Shown in pieces: positions 54,994 through 64,000 of a stretch of 64,000 nt of DNA. Below the pieces are notes generated by a model. It saw only the letters and a list, made by a program, of their open reading frames with translations. It searched no databases and was not told where the DNA came from. Made by a program: the position numbers and the translations under genes. The DNA lies in contig CM051455.1 in assembly GCA_028274465.1 (NCBI GenBank), positions 107,134,942-107,198,941 on the forward strand. Reading direction: 5' to 3'. This DNA comes from Plantago ovata. Its lineage: Eukaryota > Streptophyta > Magnoliopsida > Lamiales > Plantaginaceae. The number at the start of each line of letters is the position of its first letter. Position 1 is the stretch's first letter.

Positions 54994-56453
54994 ATGTCTT
55001 TAGGAGACGCTCCCTTGCTGAAGCTGGAAAACTACGAAAAATGGCGAAACAACATGATGCTACATCTTGAGGCCATTAGTGATGAGATGCACTGTCATTA
55101 ATGATGGACCTATCAAAATCACTAAGGTTGAAAGAAGTTTTCCATACAGTGCAAACTGTGGGGTGCTAAAACTGCTAAGGAAGTTTGGAAAATGGTTCAA
55201 GATCTTTGTCCTGGATCTGACAAAAACAAGGAAAACAAACTTGAAGTACTGAAATTAAAGTTCCAAAACTTTAAACAAGGTACAAACGAGTCACTGGAAG
55301 ACTTGGACTTTAGATTCACAACTCTTGTTAGTGAAATGGCAGCCTTGGGAGTTGGAAATCTTTACTCAAATTCTGAGAAGGTGAAAACCATCATCAGAAG
55401 TCTGAATCAAGAATGGATCCACACTCAGAACTTCTACTACAATCAAGGAATGCCAGACATTACACCAACAAAGTTGTTCTCTCATCTTGCTACTGTCAAC
55501 TATGAGACAAAGCAAAGAGAAAATGTATCTACTGAAAAATCGCAAAACATTGCTCTTGCTGCAAAGCCGTCATCTTCCGAAAAGAAGAATGATAAAGAGC
55601 CTGCTGATGAAAACTCTTTGGTTGTCAAAAACATGAAGAAATTCATCAGTAAGGAACTTGAAAGGCGAAAAGCAAAAGAGAAGCTGAAACTTGGTAACAA
55701 CTACCATAAGTACAAGAATGAGACTAGCTCGCTGAACAAGCAAGCTCAGCAAGCAACTTCATCAGAAGAACCAGCAGTTGGAAATGATCTCTGGTTTTAC
55801 TGCAAAAAGCCTGGACACTTCAAAGCAAATTGCCCTTTGCTAAAAGGCAAATCTGGTGAAAAGAAGAAGAAGTTCAAAAGAGCTTTTATTGCTGAAGAAA
55901 AGAAGAAGCTTCAAGCAAAAATCGATGCATTGTGCATTGATACTAGCTCCGAAGACAGTGAGGATGAAAGCTCAGAAACTGACGATGAAGAAGCCACTCT
56001 AGACGTGGAGATTGGCAAAGAAGTTTGTGGAATAGCTATGGAAGCTTATCCAGATGTGTCAAACTAAGAGTTCTGCCTCATGGCTGGTCAGGTAAACAAC
56101 CCTACCTGTGACTCAGACTCAGAAAGTGAAGACGAGATTGACCTTGACAAGATTCAAGGAGAAATCGAAAGATTTGAGAAAACTCTGAGCCGACAGCAAG
56201 AGAAACTACAGATTGCTGAAACTCTGACCAAGCAAACTACTGCAAAGTATGTCTTGCTGAAGGAAGAGACAGAAGAAAGGATGCTGAAATAAGGCGTCTT
56301 AAGAAGTTGATTGCTGAAGCTACAGAGAAGAATTCTCAAATGGCATTAGAATTGGAAGAATATCAGTCCTCAATTCTAAAGTTACTTGCCGAAATCCAAG
56401 AAATGAAAAAGATAAAAATCAATTTCAAATCTTATGCTGACGCAAGTATTACG
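54994..56453 (+). pseudogene. copia gag, N-terminal and middle part
   Basis: ATG 54994 (SLGDAPLLKLENYEKWRNN). A 2-base loss near 55090 and a deletion of about 200 bp at 55143 (residues present in the 9563 copy) break the start. From 55192 the frame is open: MVQDLCPGSDKNKENKLEVLKLKFQNF, IIRSLNQEWIHTQNFYYNQGMPDITPTKLF. Zinc knuckle WFYCKKPGHFKANC has Trp for its first Cys. A stop at 56065-56067 and a frameshift near 56280 follow, then coiled-coil segments to the Athila insertion. Confidence 0.9.
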
Positions 56454-56458
56454 CTGAC

Positions 56459-57691
56459 TGATGAATGTGTATTTTACACTTTCATTCGAGTCTTTTTCAC
56501 CTATTTTAGCTATCCTCTATGTTAATTTAGCTATATTTTAGTACATTTTATTAGAATAGTGTCACGTTTCCCTTTAGATTTTATTTTACAGGTTTTGGTT
56601 GAAATTCGGAGATTTACGGGCAATTATATTGAAGTCTACAAGGAATTGGTGTTCCAGAAGCATATTTGGAGTATCTGAAGGTTTCTGGATAGGATTTGGA
56701 GTCTAGGGGTCGAATCTGGAGGTTAGAAGGCTACTAGAAGTCATAAACCGAGTCCGAAAAGGTGAAGAAATCCAAAACCGCGTCGAAAACGCGAAAATTC
56801 CGCGTTTACACTGTAGGGCGAACTGCCCCATCACCGGGCGAACCGCCCCAGAAGAATTTCGGGCCTATATATAGTTGCGAGTTTTCTCTCCGAAAATCAG
56901 ATCTTTTCAAGCCTACTTTCTCACCTCTCTCTATAGTTTTAGGGAGGAACTTCCCAGGGCCTGTCCTGGGAGTTCCGTAGCTTAGGGGATACTTCTTCAT
57001 AGCAGATTGGAGCGCGTAAGATCGCAATCATCCGGAGATTGACAACCAAATCTACTTACTTTATTCTTCTTTCAATATGTTTTCTTCTATGATTGCTATT
57101 GATTGCATGCCTATTATGAGTAGCTAAATTTATCGTTGGTGGTAGTATGTGAATTCTTAGCGAGGGAAGATAATCATGCTAATGGCTATATCGCGCATTA
57201 TACTCCGTGTCATTGCTTTATTTCGTTGATCAGTTGCAACCAAAATTCTCGTATGTTGTATTGATTATTATGCACGCATGGACACTTGTCAACCAATCAG
57301 ACCAATTATCTTTGTAGTGTTGAATAATTACGGAACACATTAGGACGTTAGTTGTTGATGAGTCAGACCCATATTATCTTCGTAGTGCTTAATACTTGCA
57401 ACAGGACACAAGATTGATTCAAAGATCTCTATGCAAGACCGAGGAATTTATGCATGATTATCGACCCATTATGTTAAGAAGGACCATACTATCACCAATC
57501 TCCATTATCTGCTTGAAAACCCCTATTGCTTTCTATTTGCTGTTTTATTTAATTAGATTTGATAAAGCTAGTATAGTCTTGAGAGAACGACATTCGAGTC
57601 ATTCTACTACTACATTACGGTTTTCGTTGTAGTTGTGGATTGCCTTTGGCTTAATAACAAATGTATTTGATTGAATCTGACACGTTCATCA
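56459..57691 (+). repeat. 5' LTR (1233 bp)
   Basis: TGATGAATGTG...ACACGTTCATCA, ends complementary over about 12 bases with one mismatch. Palindromes 56812-56852, TATA box CTATATATAG (56865-56874). Same subfamily as solo LTRs 11245-12508 and 26660-27914. Confidence 0.94.
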
Positions 57692-57694
57692 AAT

Positions 57695-57712
57695 TGGCGC
57701 CGCTGCCGGGGA
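57695..57712 (+). promoter_or_regulatory. primer-binding site, Asp-tRNA type
   Basis: TGGCGCCGCTGCCGGGGA, three bases after the LTR. Confidence 0.93.
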
Positions 57713-57944
57713 CTATACTCCTTTTTTCTGTTTAATTTGTTTTTATTTACAGCTTTAGATTCCTAATTCTACTAGATTTAGTTTTTCTTTTTAATTTCTC
57801 TCTGATATTGCTTTCCTAGTCTGTTTCTAATTTCCCTTTCCTAGCCTTTGTAGTATTCGATATCTAGATTTATTCTCGATTTTTCGAAATTTCTAACGAG
57901 GCTAATTTTTAGTTTTGAGTTACTCTTACTACAGACATACAGGT

Positions 57945-59261
57945 ATGATGTCCATGCGCGCTCGCATGACACCCCAATTCTCACAGGTGAGGAGAGGATC
58001 TTCCATATACCTGGAAGACGAGTTAAGGAGGTATGAGGTGACGGAGTCCATGGTGAGGTACTTACCGAGGTACGAAGATGGAGTAGGGATGGACCCATGG
58101 AGTTTCATTCGATCCTATGAGGAGGAAATAGAAAGAATTCCAGCAGAAGGGTTTACTAAGGACCAATTATGCAGGAAACTATTTTCTTTTGCTCTTGGGT
58201 ATGAGCCGAGGCGTTGGATTGCAAGGTTTGAACCAGGATCGCTGAAAACTTGGGGCCAAGTAGTAGAGGAGTTCTTGGCGCGGTTCATGACTTATCATGA
58301 GACAATTGCCTTACGTGATAGGATCCAATATTTCGAGCAAGGAAAGTATGAGCAGTTTTGTGACGCCTACGAACGTTTTGAGATGTATAAACGTGAGTGC
58401 CCCCATCACCGTTTCGAAGATGGGGAGTTGATTTGGTGCTTCGTTGGTGGACTTCGTGAAGAGGAACGACTTAGAGTGGATCAGTTGAGCGGCGGTCTGG
58501 GAGAATGTACGGTCGATGAGGCAGAAGAAGTCCCCCGTAAGTACGCCAGAGGTTCAACACAATCCGATGAGGTCATACCAATTCACATCACCGCAAAGGA
58601 AGTAGATCGAGGTGAAGCAGGAAGCTCATCCGAGGAGTATTTTGAAACCAAAGAAACTAGTGAGGAAGATGCACATGCCGAGCAAGTTGAAGATGACCTT
58701 CGTATAGGAAAAGTTGTTGAAGAAGTTGAAGTTACTGATCATCTTACGGAAGAATTCAGCTTGTTGAATTGTGCTGAGGTAGAAGAGGTTCGAGAACTTG
58801 AAGAGGAGAAAGGATTGGAAGGCGACGCCCCCCTGGAGGTGGGGGGCGAGTCACCCAGCGTGGGGGGAGAACCGCCTCCCATGACCAGTGAGCTGGACGA
58901 CCACAGCTCCCCTGTTTCTTTACTCCCAGACATTCGCATCAACCCAAAACCACTTCCTTCCGTTACTACTGAGGTTCTTAAGTACAAAGAGGTGAATCTA
59001 CTTCTCCGAGGTGGAAAGCTTGACAAGCAAGATACACAGGAGCCACTACTAAACAAGCACCTCGATGAAGTCAAAGTGAATGTCCTCCTATTGATGAAGT
59101 CCTTATTGGATATGCCTACCAGTCCATTCACCATGGTGAGATCTTTGAGGATTCCTAGGTCTCTTTGCTACATCGGACCAAGAGAATGGCGGCCACCGTG
59201 GGGAGGTACTCTTGAGTCCATTCTTGAATACTCAGCCGACCGAGGCCAAACCGTTCGGTAA
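57945..59261 (+). CDS. Athila-like Gag with truncated pre-protease tail
   Basis: ATG 57945 is the first Met of the frame (the codon at 57915 is TTG); 438 residues. Capsid domain about residues 20-180: GVGMDPWSFIRSYEEEIERIPAEGFTKDQLCRKLFSFALGYEPRRWIARF, GQVVEEFLARFMTYHETIALRDRI, ERFEMYKRECPHHRFEDGELIWCFVGGL. An acidic tail (200-310), the palindrome-encoded PLEVGGESPSVGGEPPP, then VNLLLRGGK and EVKVNVLLL, matching the pre-protease linker of the autonomous copy. From about residue 385 the sequence becomes that of the ORF2 3' end in another frame. The only intact full-length Gag frame in the window. Confidence 0.9.
   Translation: MMSMRARMTPQFSQVRRGSSIYLEDELRRYEVTESMVRYLPRYEDGVGMDPWSFIRSYEEEIERIPAEGFTKDQLCRKLFSFALGYEPRRWIARFEPGSLKTWGQVVEEFLARFMTYHETIALRDRIQYFEQGKYEQFCDAYERFEMYKRECPHHRFEDGELIWCFVGGLREEERLRVDQLSGGLGECTVDEAEEVPRKYARGSTQSDEVIPIHITAKEVDRGEAGSSSEEYFETKETSEEDAHAEQVEDDLRIGKVVEEVEVTDHLTEEFSLLNCAEVEEVRELEEEKGLEGDAPLEVGGESPSVGGEPPPMTSELDDHSSPVSLLPDIRINPKPLPSVTTEVLKYKEVNLLLRGGKLDKQDTQEPLLNKHLDEVKVNVLLLMKSLLDMPTSPFTMVRSLRIPRSLCYIGPREWRPPWGGTLESILEYSADRGQTVR
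58826..58880. repeat. GC-palindrome cluster inside gag
   Basis: GGGGGGCGAGTCACCC and GGGGGGAGAACCGCCTCCC in frame with gag; equivalent to 35445-35570. Confidence 0.75.
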
Positions 59262-59299
59262 CATCTAGTATCACTTTTTATTTACTCATTCTCTTTTGC

Positions 59300-60718
59300 T
59301 AGGGACTAGCTTAAGTTTCATGAGGGGGATGGGATGTGAACCATGATGTTAAGTATTGTTTGGCTTTGTGATGTTGAGTAGGATAGTCTTGTTTTTTTTT
59401 TAATTGCATTTGCACGATTATTGCTTTCCTAGGATAGTCTTGCATGTTTTATATGGAGTTTATTGCTGAATTTTTTGAACTTTTTTATTGGGTAGATCAA
59501 CTAACTATGCCATTAATCGTATGCTTCATCTCTATGAATTTGTTTGAGGTTTTTCTCGCTTGGCTTGTCACATTTATGTATTGCACTTAGTTGAGCTAGG
59601 TAGTCTCGACATCAGTTAGTGGTGTTTTCTCTACTGCGGTTCACGAAGGCCTTTATAATAGGATTATGCATGTTAGGGTCTTATGGTTGTTTTCCCGAGT
59701 AATTATGTACCTAAGAGGCAGCAAGTCTTCACCATGCTTTGAGATTGCTAAATGCCTAGGAAGGAGGTAGTGTGAGTTTGTGTGATCCTTTGTTTATAAC
59801 CTATTCTTCCGAATAGGTTTGGGGAGGGGGTTATACCATCATAGACTTGTTTCTGTTTTCATTTTTCGTATCGTGAGTTTATTTTCCTTTTTCGTAAATT
59901 TTGTGCTCCAACCTATTCTTTCGAATAGGTTTGGGGAAGTCGTGTGAGTCTTTTTGTTTCTCTCTTTGTTATGCTACTGCTGGCTAGAAAAAAAATCGAA
60001 AAAAAAAAGAAAGAAAAATTCCAGGAAAAAAGAGAAAAAGAGAATGAAAAAAGACTCTGGAAAGAAAAAAAAAAAGAAGAAAAAAAAGAGATGACCCCAA
60101 AAAAGCAAAGAAGGGTCCAAAAAAGAAAAGCCAAATAGCAGTTTAGCAAAGTGTTGAGTCTTTTCCATTTTTCGTGTTGTTCGTAATCGTGTTTTTCTAT
60201 TTTTTATCTTTTTTATCATCTGTTCTAGACCACCCTCGTCCTGCCATTCAGGAAGTGGTGAATAGCTTAAGATTTTTTACTTGAGAGATGGGTAGAATAG
60301 GGGAGAGTTATCTTTTCTAGGGAACCCTCCTTCGTTTGATGAGAGCCAGTACTGGTTCGACCTCTTTTGAGGGAAAGTCTTAACATGGTGGAACAGCAGT
60401 AAGTCCTCAGTTTCATAGGCACGGGGCAAACATTCGTATCATAGCATGCATCATTACGTCGTCACTGACTAGGTCCAGGTAGAGAATGTTACGAGAGACT
60501 ATCTTGTCTTGACGTAAGTGCTTATGTGGATGTGTATAAGTCAATCGAGGTATTCTTCAACCTATATTCATGCTTTGATTTATATGGTTTTTGTTCATAT
60601 GTTATTTGGTAGATTCAGTAATTTAGTACATTGTATTTGGCATGAAACTCCATTTTTGAGTCTTGCATGTTTTTTGTATTAGAGTCTAGCATAGTTGCTT
60701 GAGGACAAGCAAATGTTC
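59300..60718 (+). other. conserved 3' noncoding domain, copy 7
   Basis: Stem CATCAG/GTGGTG at 59611-59625, hairpin modules 59798-59830 and 59910-59939, A/G tract 59989-60130, stem-loop 60229-60259, GAGGACAAGCAAATG before the polypurine tract. Confidence 0.65.
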
Positions 60719-60731
60719 GGTTTGGGGAGTT

Positions 60732-61990
60732 TGATGAATGTGTATTTTACACTTTCATTCGAGTCTTTTTCACCTATTTTAGCTATCCTCTATGTTAATT
60801 TAGCTATATTTTAGTACATTTTATTAGAATAGTGTCACGTTTCCCTTTAGATTTTATTTTACAGGTTTTGGTTGAAATTCGGAGATTTACGGGCAATTAT
60901 ATTGAAGTCTACGAGGAATTGGTGTTCCAGAAGCATATTTGGAGTATCTGAAGGTTTCCGGATAGGATTTGGAGTCTAGGGGTCGAATCTGGAGGTTAGA
61001 AGGCTACTAGAAGTCATAAACCGAGTCCGAAAAGGTGAAGAAATCCAAAACCGCGTCGAAAACGCAAAAATTCCGCGTTTACACTGTGGGGCGAACCGCC
61101 CCATCACCGGGCGAACCGCCCCAGAAGAATTTCGAGCCTATATATAGTTGCGAGTTTTCTCTCCGAAAATCAGATCTTTCCAAGCCTACTTTCTCACCTC
61201 TCTCTATAGTTTTAGGGAGGAACTTCCCAGGGCCTGTCCTGGGAGTTCCGTAGCTTAGGGGATACTTTTTCATAGAAGATTGGAGCGTGTAGGATCGCAA
61301 TCATCCGGAGATTGACAACCTTCGGTAACTTTGTATCTTACAGTTTTTATCTACTTATTTTATTCTTCTTTCAATATGTTTTCTTTTACGATTGCTATTG
61401 ATTGCATGCCTACTATGAGTAGCTAAATTTATCGTTGGTGGTAGTATGTGAATTCTTAGCGAGGGAAGATAATCATGCTAATGGCTATATCGCGCATTAT
61501 ACTCCGTGTCATTGCTTTATTTCGTTGATCAGTTGCAACCAAAATTCTCGTATGTTGTATTGATTATTATGCACGCATGGACACTTGTCAACCAATCAGA
61601 CCAATTATCTTCGTAGTGTTGAATAATTACGGAACACATTAGGACGTTAGTTGTTGATGAGTCAGACCCATATTATCTTCGTAGTGCTTAATACTTGCAA
61701 CAGGACACAAGATTGATTCAAAGATCTCTATGCAAGACCGAGGAATTTATGCATGATTATCGACCCATTATGTTAAGAAGGACCATACTATCACCAATCT
61801 CCATTATCTGCTTGAAAACCCCTATTGCTTTCTATTTGCTGTTTTATTTAATTAGATTTGATAAAGCTAGTATAGTCTTGAGAGAACGACACTCGAGTCA
61901 TTCTACTACTACACTACGGTTTTCGTTGTAGTTGTGGATTGCCTTTGGCTTAATAACAAATTTATTTGATTGAATCTGACACGTTCATCA
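60732..61990 (+). repeat. 3' LTR (1259 bp)
   Basis: Near-identical to 56459-57691, with the 26-base segment missing there. Palindromes 61084-61124, TATA box 61138-61147. Confidence 0.94.
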
Positions 61991-61995
61991 CTGAC

Positions 61996-62452
61996 TGAAC
62001 TAAACTCTTATTTGAGAGATCCATCTCAGAAAGAAGGATTAGGTGCAACGTATGAAGGTGATGACGTAGAAATCTTGAGTAAAGACAAATCACCGATTTC
62101 CTTCGTACGTTCTACTGATAGTGGTCAACCAGAACTCTATCAGTTTGGTCAATCTAAGGTTGCTGAAACATGCAATCAAGTACCTACGACCATAAAGCCC
62201 GTTGTTGCTACTCAAAGTAACAAGACTTTAAAAGAAAAACAGGTTGCTGTGAAGCAAACTGAAAAGAAGAAGGATGTTGTGAAGCATTCCGCCAAACAAG
62301 TTGCTGAAAAGCAATTTGTTAAGTTAAAAGGCAAGATTACTAAAAGTAATGAGAAGACCTTTGCTGACAAACCTGAATCAAGTAAGGTTGCTGACACAAA
62401 AGCTCAACATTCTACAAAAAGTGGACTCGGTTTCAAAACCAAGCAAAGTTAA
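61996..62452 (+). pseudogene. copia gag C-terminal part
   Basis: Resumes gag after the nested element: LNSYLRDPSQKEGLGATYEGDDVEILSK, matching the 7844-7920 end of the reverse copy, then a Lys-rich tail with repeated KQVA/KQTE units, ending at 62452. In the family Gag is fused to protease; the stop and frameshifts before 62820 break that link. Confidence 0.85.
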
Positions 62453-62814
62453 CTTTTTCACGAGTATAAGCAAAGTCAGCAAAGATACTTCAAAGAGATG
62501 AACAAAATCAAGCCTAAGAGTTTTGAAAAGACTCTAAATGCTAGGGCTAGAAGGAATCTTGCTAGAAAAGAACTTACTGAAAGTATGTTCAGCAAAAGGT
62601 CAACCGAGGAAGACACCACATCAGAAAGTGGACTTGATCAGCACGAATCAAAAGTCTTTCAGCTCAAAACCTCCTAGCTCCTCAGCAAGTAGAAACAAGT
62701 CAAAGTTGAAAAACTTAAGACTTGGGTTTCCACTGGACGCATTCTTGAACATGTTAATGGACATCCAATATTGGATAATTAACTTGTTTGCTCTTGATTG
62801 TGCAGACTTCAGCC

Positions 62815-63030
62815 ACAGAGACAAAAGATGCAATCTGGCACTTTGACAGTGGTTGTAGAAAGCACATGAAGGGCAACAAGAATAACCTTATAAACTATAG
62901 ACGGTGGTCTAAAGGTCCAACAATAAGGTTTGCTGGTGGAGGCTCTGGTTCTACACAAGGCTATGGTGACGTGAAGTTAGGATGCCTCACCCTTACTGGA
63001 GTTCTTATGTCAAATAATCTTAAGTTTTAA
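62815..63030 (+). pseudogene. copia protease
   Basis: ATKDAIWHFDSGCRKHMKG-type start: the copia protease active site is D-S-G, here FDSGC. Then TIRFAGGGSGSTQGYGDVKLG, and it closes prematurely after LTGVLMSNNLKF. It cleaves the polyprotein in active relatives. Confidence 0.85.
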
Positions 63031-63443
63031 TCTTTTCCGCATGAGTCAGTTTGCTGACAAAGGATACTTCATCAAAATCAAAGTGATGAATGTAAACTTC
63101 TAGATTTCGAGACTAAAAAGGTATTATCATTGCAAGAAGATCAGGAGGCTTGTCCACCGTAGATGGTCTTCAGCTATCGTTGAAAAGGCCTGGCTCGGAT
63201 CACGATTGCCTTGCTGAAAAAAGCATGGTTATGGCATAAACGAACAAGTCATCTAAAACTTCAAGACGCTGAATAAGCTGTCTAAAAAGGCACTTGTAGT
63301 TGGATTTACTTAAGGTTACTTTTAAGAGGTGGTGTGTTGCAATGCATGTCAGCAAGGAAAGCCAACAAAATCTTCTTTCACGCACAGGCAGTAGTCAACT
63401 TACCAAACTTTTACACCTATTGCCACATGGACTTGTTTGAATC
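63031..63443 (+). pseudogene. copia pre-integrase zinc region, decayed
   Basis: In broken frames: a former H-x-H part near 63236-63260 (NKRTSHLKLQD-like), LNKLSKKALVVG, then CNACQQGKPTKSSF and HMDLFE, the usual lead-in to the integrase core. At least three stops. The core itself falls in the gap. Confidence 0.7.
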
Positions 63444-63543
63444 NNNNNNNNNNNNNNNNNNNNNNNNNNNNNNNNNNNNNNNNNNNNNNNNNNNNNNNNN
63501 NNNNNNNNNNNNNNNNNNNNNNNNNNNNNNNNNNNNNNNNNNN
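63444..63543. other. assembly gap (100 N)
   Basis: Exactly 100 Ns. At least 3 kb of copia integrase, RT and RNase H should be here, unless deleted. Confidence 0.99.
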
Positions 63544-63644
63544 TGTATAATTATTCAAGTATGCTTGCATTAATCAACTGATTTATTCAACATCAGAAAC
63601 TTCTAAAAGGGTAACAATTAATTTAGCCATGGATTGCTAACATC

Positions 63645-63659
63645 AAAAAGGGGGAAATT
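63645..63659 (+). promoter_or_regulatory. copia polypurine tract
   Basis: AAAAAGGGGGAAATT directly before TGTTAGGAAAC. Confidence 0.88.
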
Positions 63660-64000
63660 TGTTAGGAAACTTGTAATTTTGATGAGCAATTAACCATGCT
63701 AAATTAAGGAAAGTCCAGTAACTAGTACTCTTAAGGTCCATAGGAATTTAGAATTTTAAGGACATTGTGAAAGAGGAACGTTTGCTGAAGACTTAGAGTA
63801 GGTGCTAGATAGGTTGGTTTTACCGCTTATGATGTATCTTGTTTTCTGAAAAGAAATACAACCTATTGAAGCATTTGCTGATGATGTACTTTGTTTTTAC
63901 AAACAAACTATTGAAGCATTTAGAACCGCTTAGAAACTTGAAGATTTCAAAGACTGAAGACTAGAAGATTTCTGAAGACTGGTATCTATAAAGGCACATG
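63660..64000 (+). repeat. copia 3' LTR, first 341 bp
   Basis: Matches 53311-53651 closely; runs off the window. Confidence 0.94.

Larger units (their letters stand above)
56459..61990 (+). mobile_element. gag-only Athila derivative nested in copia, TSD CTGAC
   Basis: 5532 bp: LTRs 56459-57691 and 60732-61990, primer site 57695-57712, one gag ORF, palindrome cluster, 3' domain, polypurine tract 60719-60731. CTGAC flanks both sides (56454-56458 and 61991-61995). The LTRs are nearly identical except for one deletion of about 26 bp in the 5' LTR near 57048 and a few substitutions. The youngest-looking Athila insertion in the window. It lacks protease, RT and integrase. Confidence 0.95.
53311..64000 (+). 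mobile_element. Ty1/copia element (continues past window)
   Basis: 5' LTR 53311-54881, primer site, gag, protease, a decayed integrase zinc region, a 100-N gap where the rest of pol should be, polypurine tract and the first 341 bp of the 3' LTR (63660-64000). A 5.5 kb Athila derivative interrupts gag at 56459-61990. LTR type, gag and TTGCTGA-rich wording match the copia pieces at 1-2738 and 7844-10540. Confidence 0.93.

Noticed and set aside
57915..57944. Upstream start of the gag ORF
   Set aside because: The codon at 57915 is TTG; the first ATG in frame is 57945. The same holds for the reverse copy (ATG at 36468-36470).

Overview
This 64 kb window is plant nuclear heterochromatin, almost certainly from a eudicot. 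It consists nearly entirely of nested LTR retrotransposons. Support for this: initiator-Met tRNA primer sites (TGGTATCAGAGC) in copia elements; Asp-tRNA-type primer sites (TGGCGCCGTTGCCGGGGA) in Athila-like Ty3/gypsy elements; a CACTA DNA transposon with canonical ends; and no intact ordinary host gene. The species cannot be told from the sequence. Two 100-base N runs (2389-2488 and 63444-63543) are assembly gaps, both inside copia elements.

Layout. 1-2738: 3' part of a decayed copia element. 2739-7840: truncated Athila-like element with protease and an extra ORF of about 400 aa (ORF2), but no RT or integrase. 7844-about 10540: reverse-strand copia 5' LTR plus gag. About 10580-13917: a mixed stretch with a copia LTR fragment, an Athila solo LTR (11245-12508) and a solo LTR of another family (12759-13602). 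13923-22279: complete-ended Athila-like element with gag, protease and ORF2 but no RT or integrase. 22650-37862: reverse-strand, autonomous-type Athila element (gag-PR-RT-RH-IN), itself cut by a solo LTR (26660-27914) and a 4.27 kb CACTA element carrying a Pro-tRNA-like sequence (29421-33687). 37863-42243: fragments, including a 2.8 kb Tekay/Del-like solo LTR (38903-41735). 42244-44487: reverse-strand gypsy-type ORF region with a 630 bp tandem duplication. 44488-53310: tandem LTR-int-LTR-int-LTR array of gag-only Athila derivatives. 53311-64000: a copia element inserted exactly behind the TATA box of the last Athila LTR and interrupted by a gag-only Athila derivative (56459-61990) with a CTGAC target duplication.

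How the parts fit. Autonomous and non-autonomous Athila-like copies share LTR ends, primer site, polypurine tract and a structured 3' noncoding domain of about 1-1.5 kb. They differ in which coding modules they keep. This looks like one autonomous lineage with several parasitic derivatives moving through shared cis signals. Every copy seen is defective (stops, frameshifts, insertions, or a lost integrase aspartate). The most unusual signals are GC-rich clusters of short palindromes with core GCG-N3-CGC, sitting at module borders and just upstream of LTR TATA boxes, and hairpins in the 3' domain, one of which shows a compensatory base-pair change.
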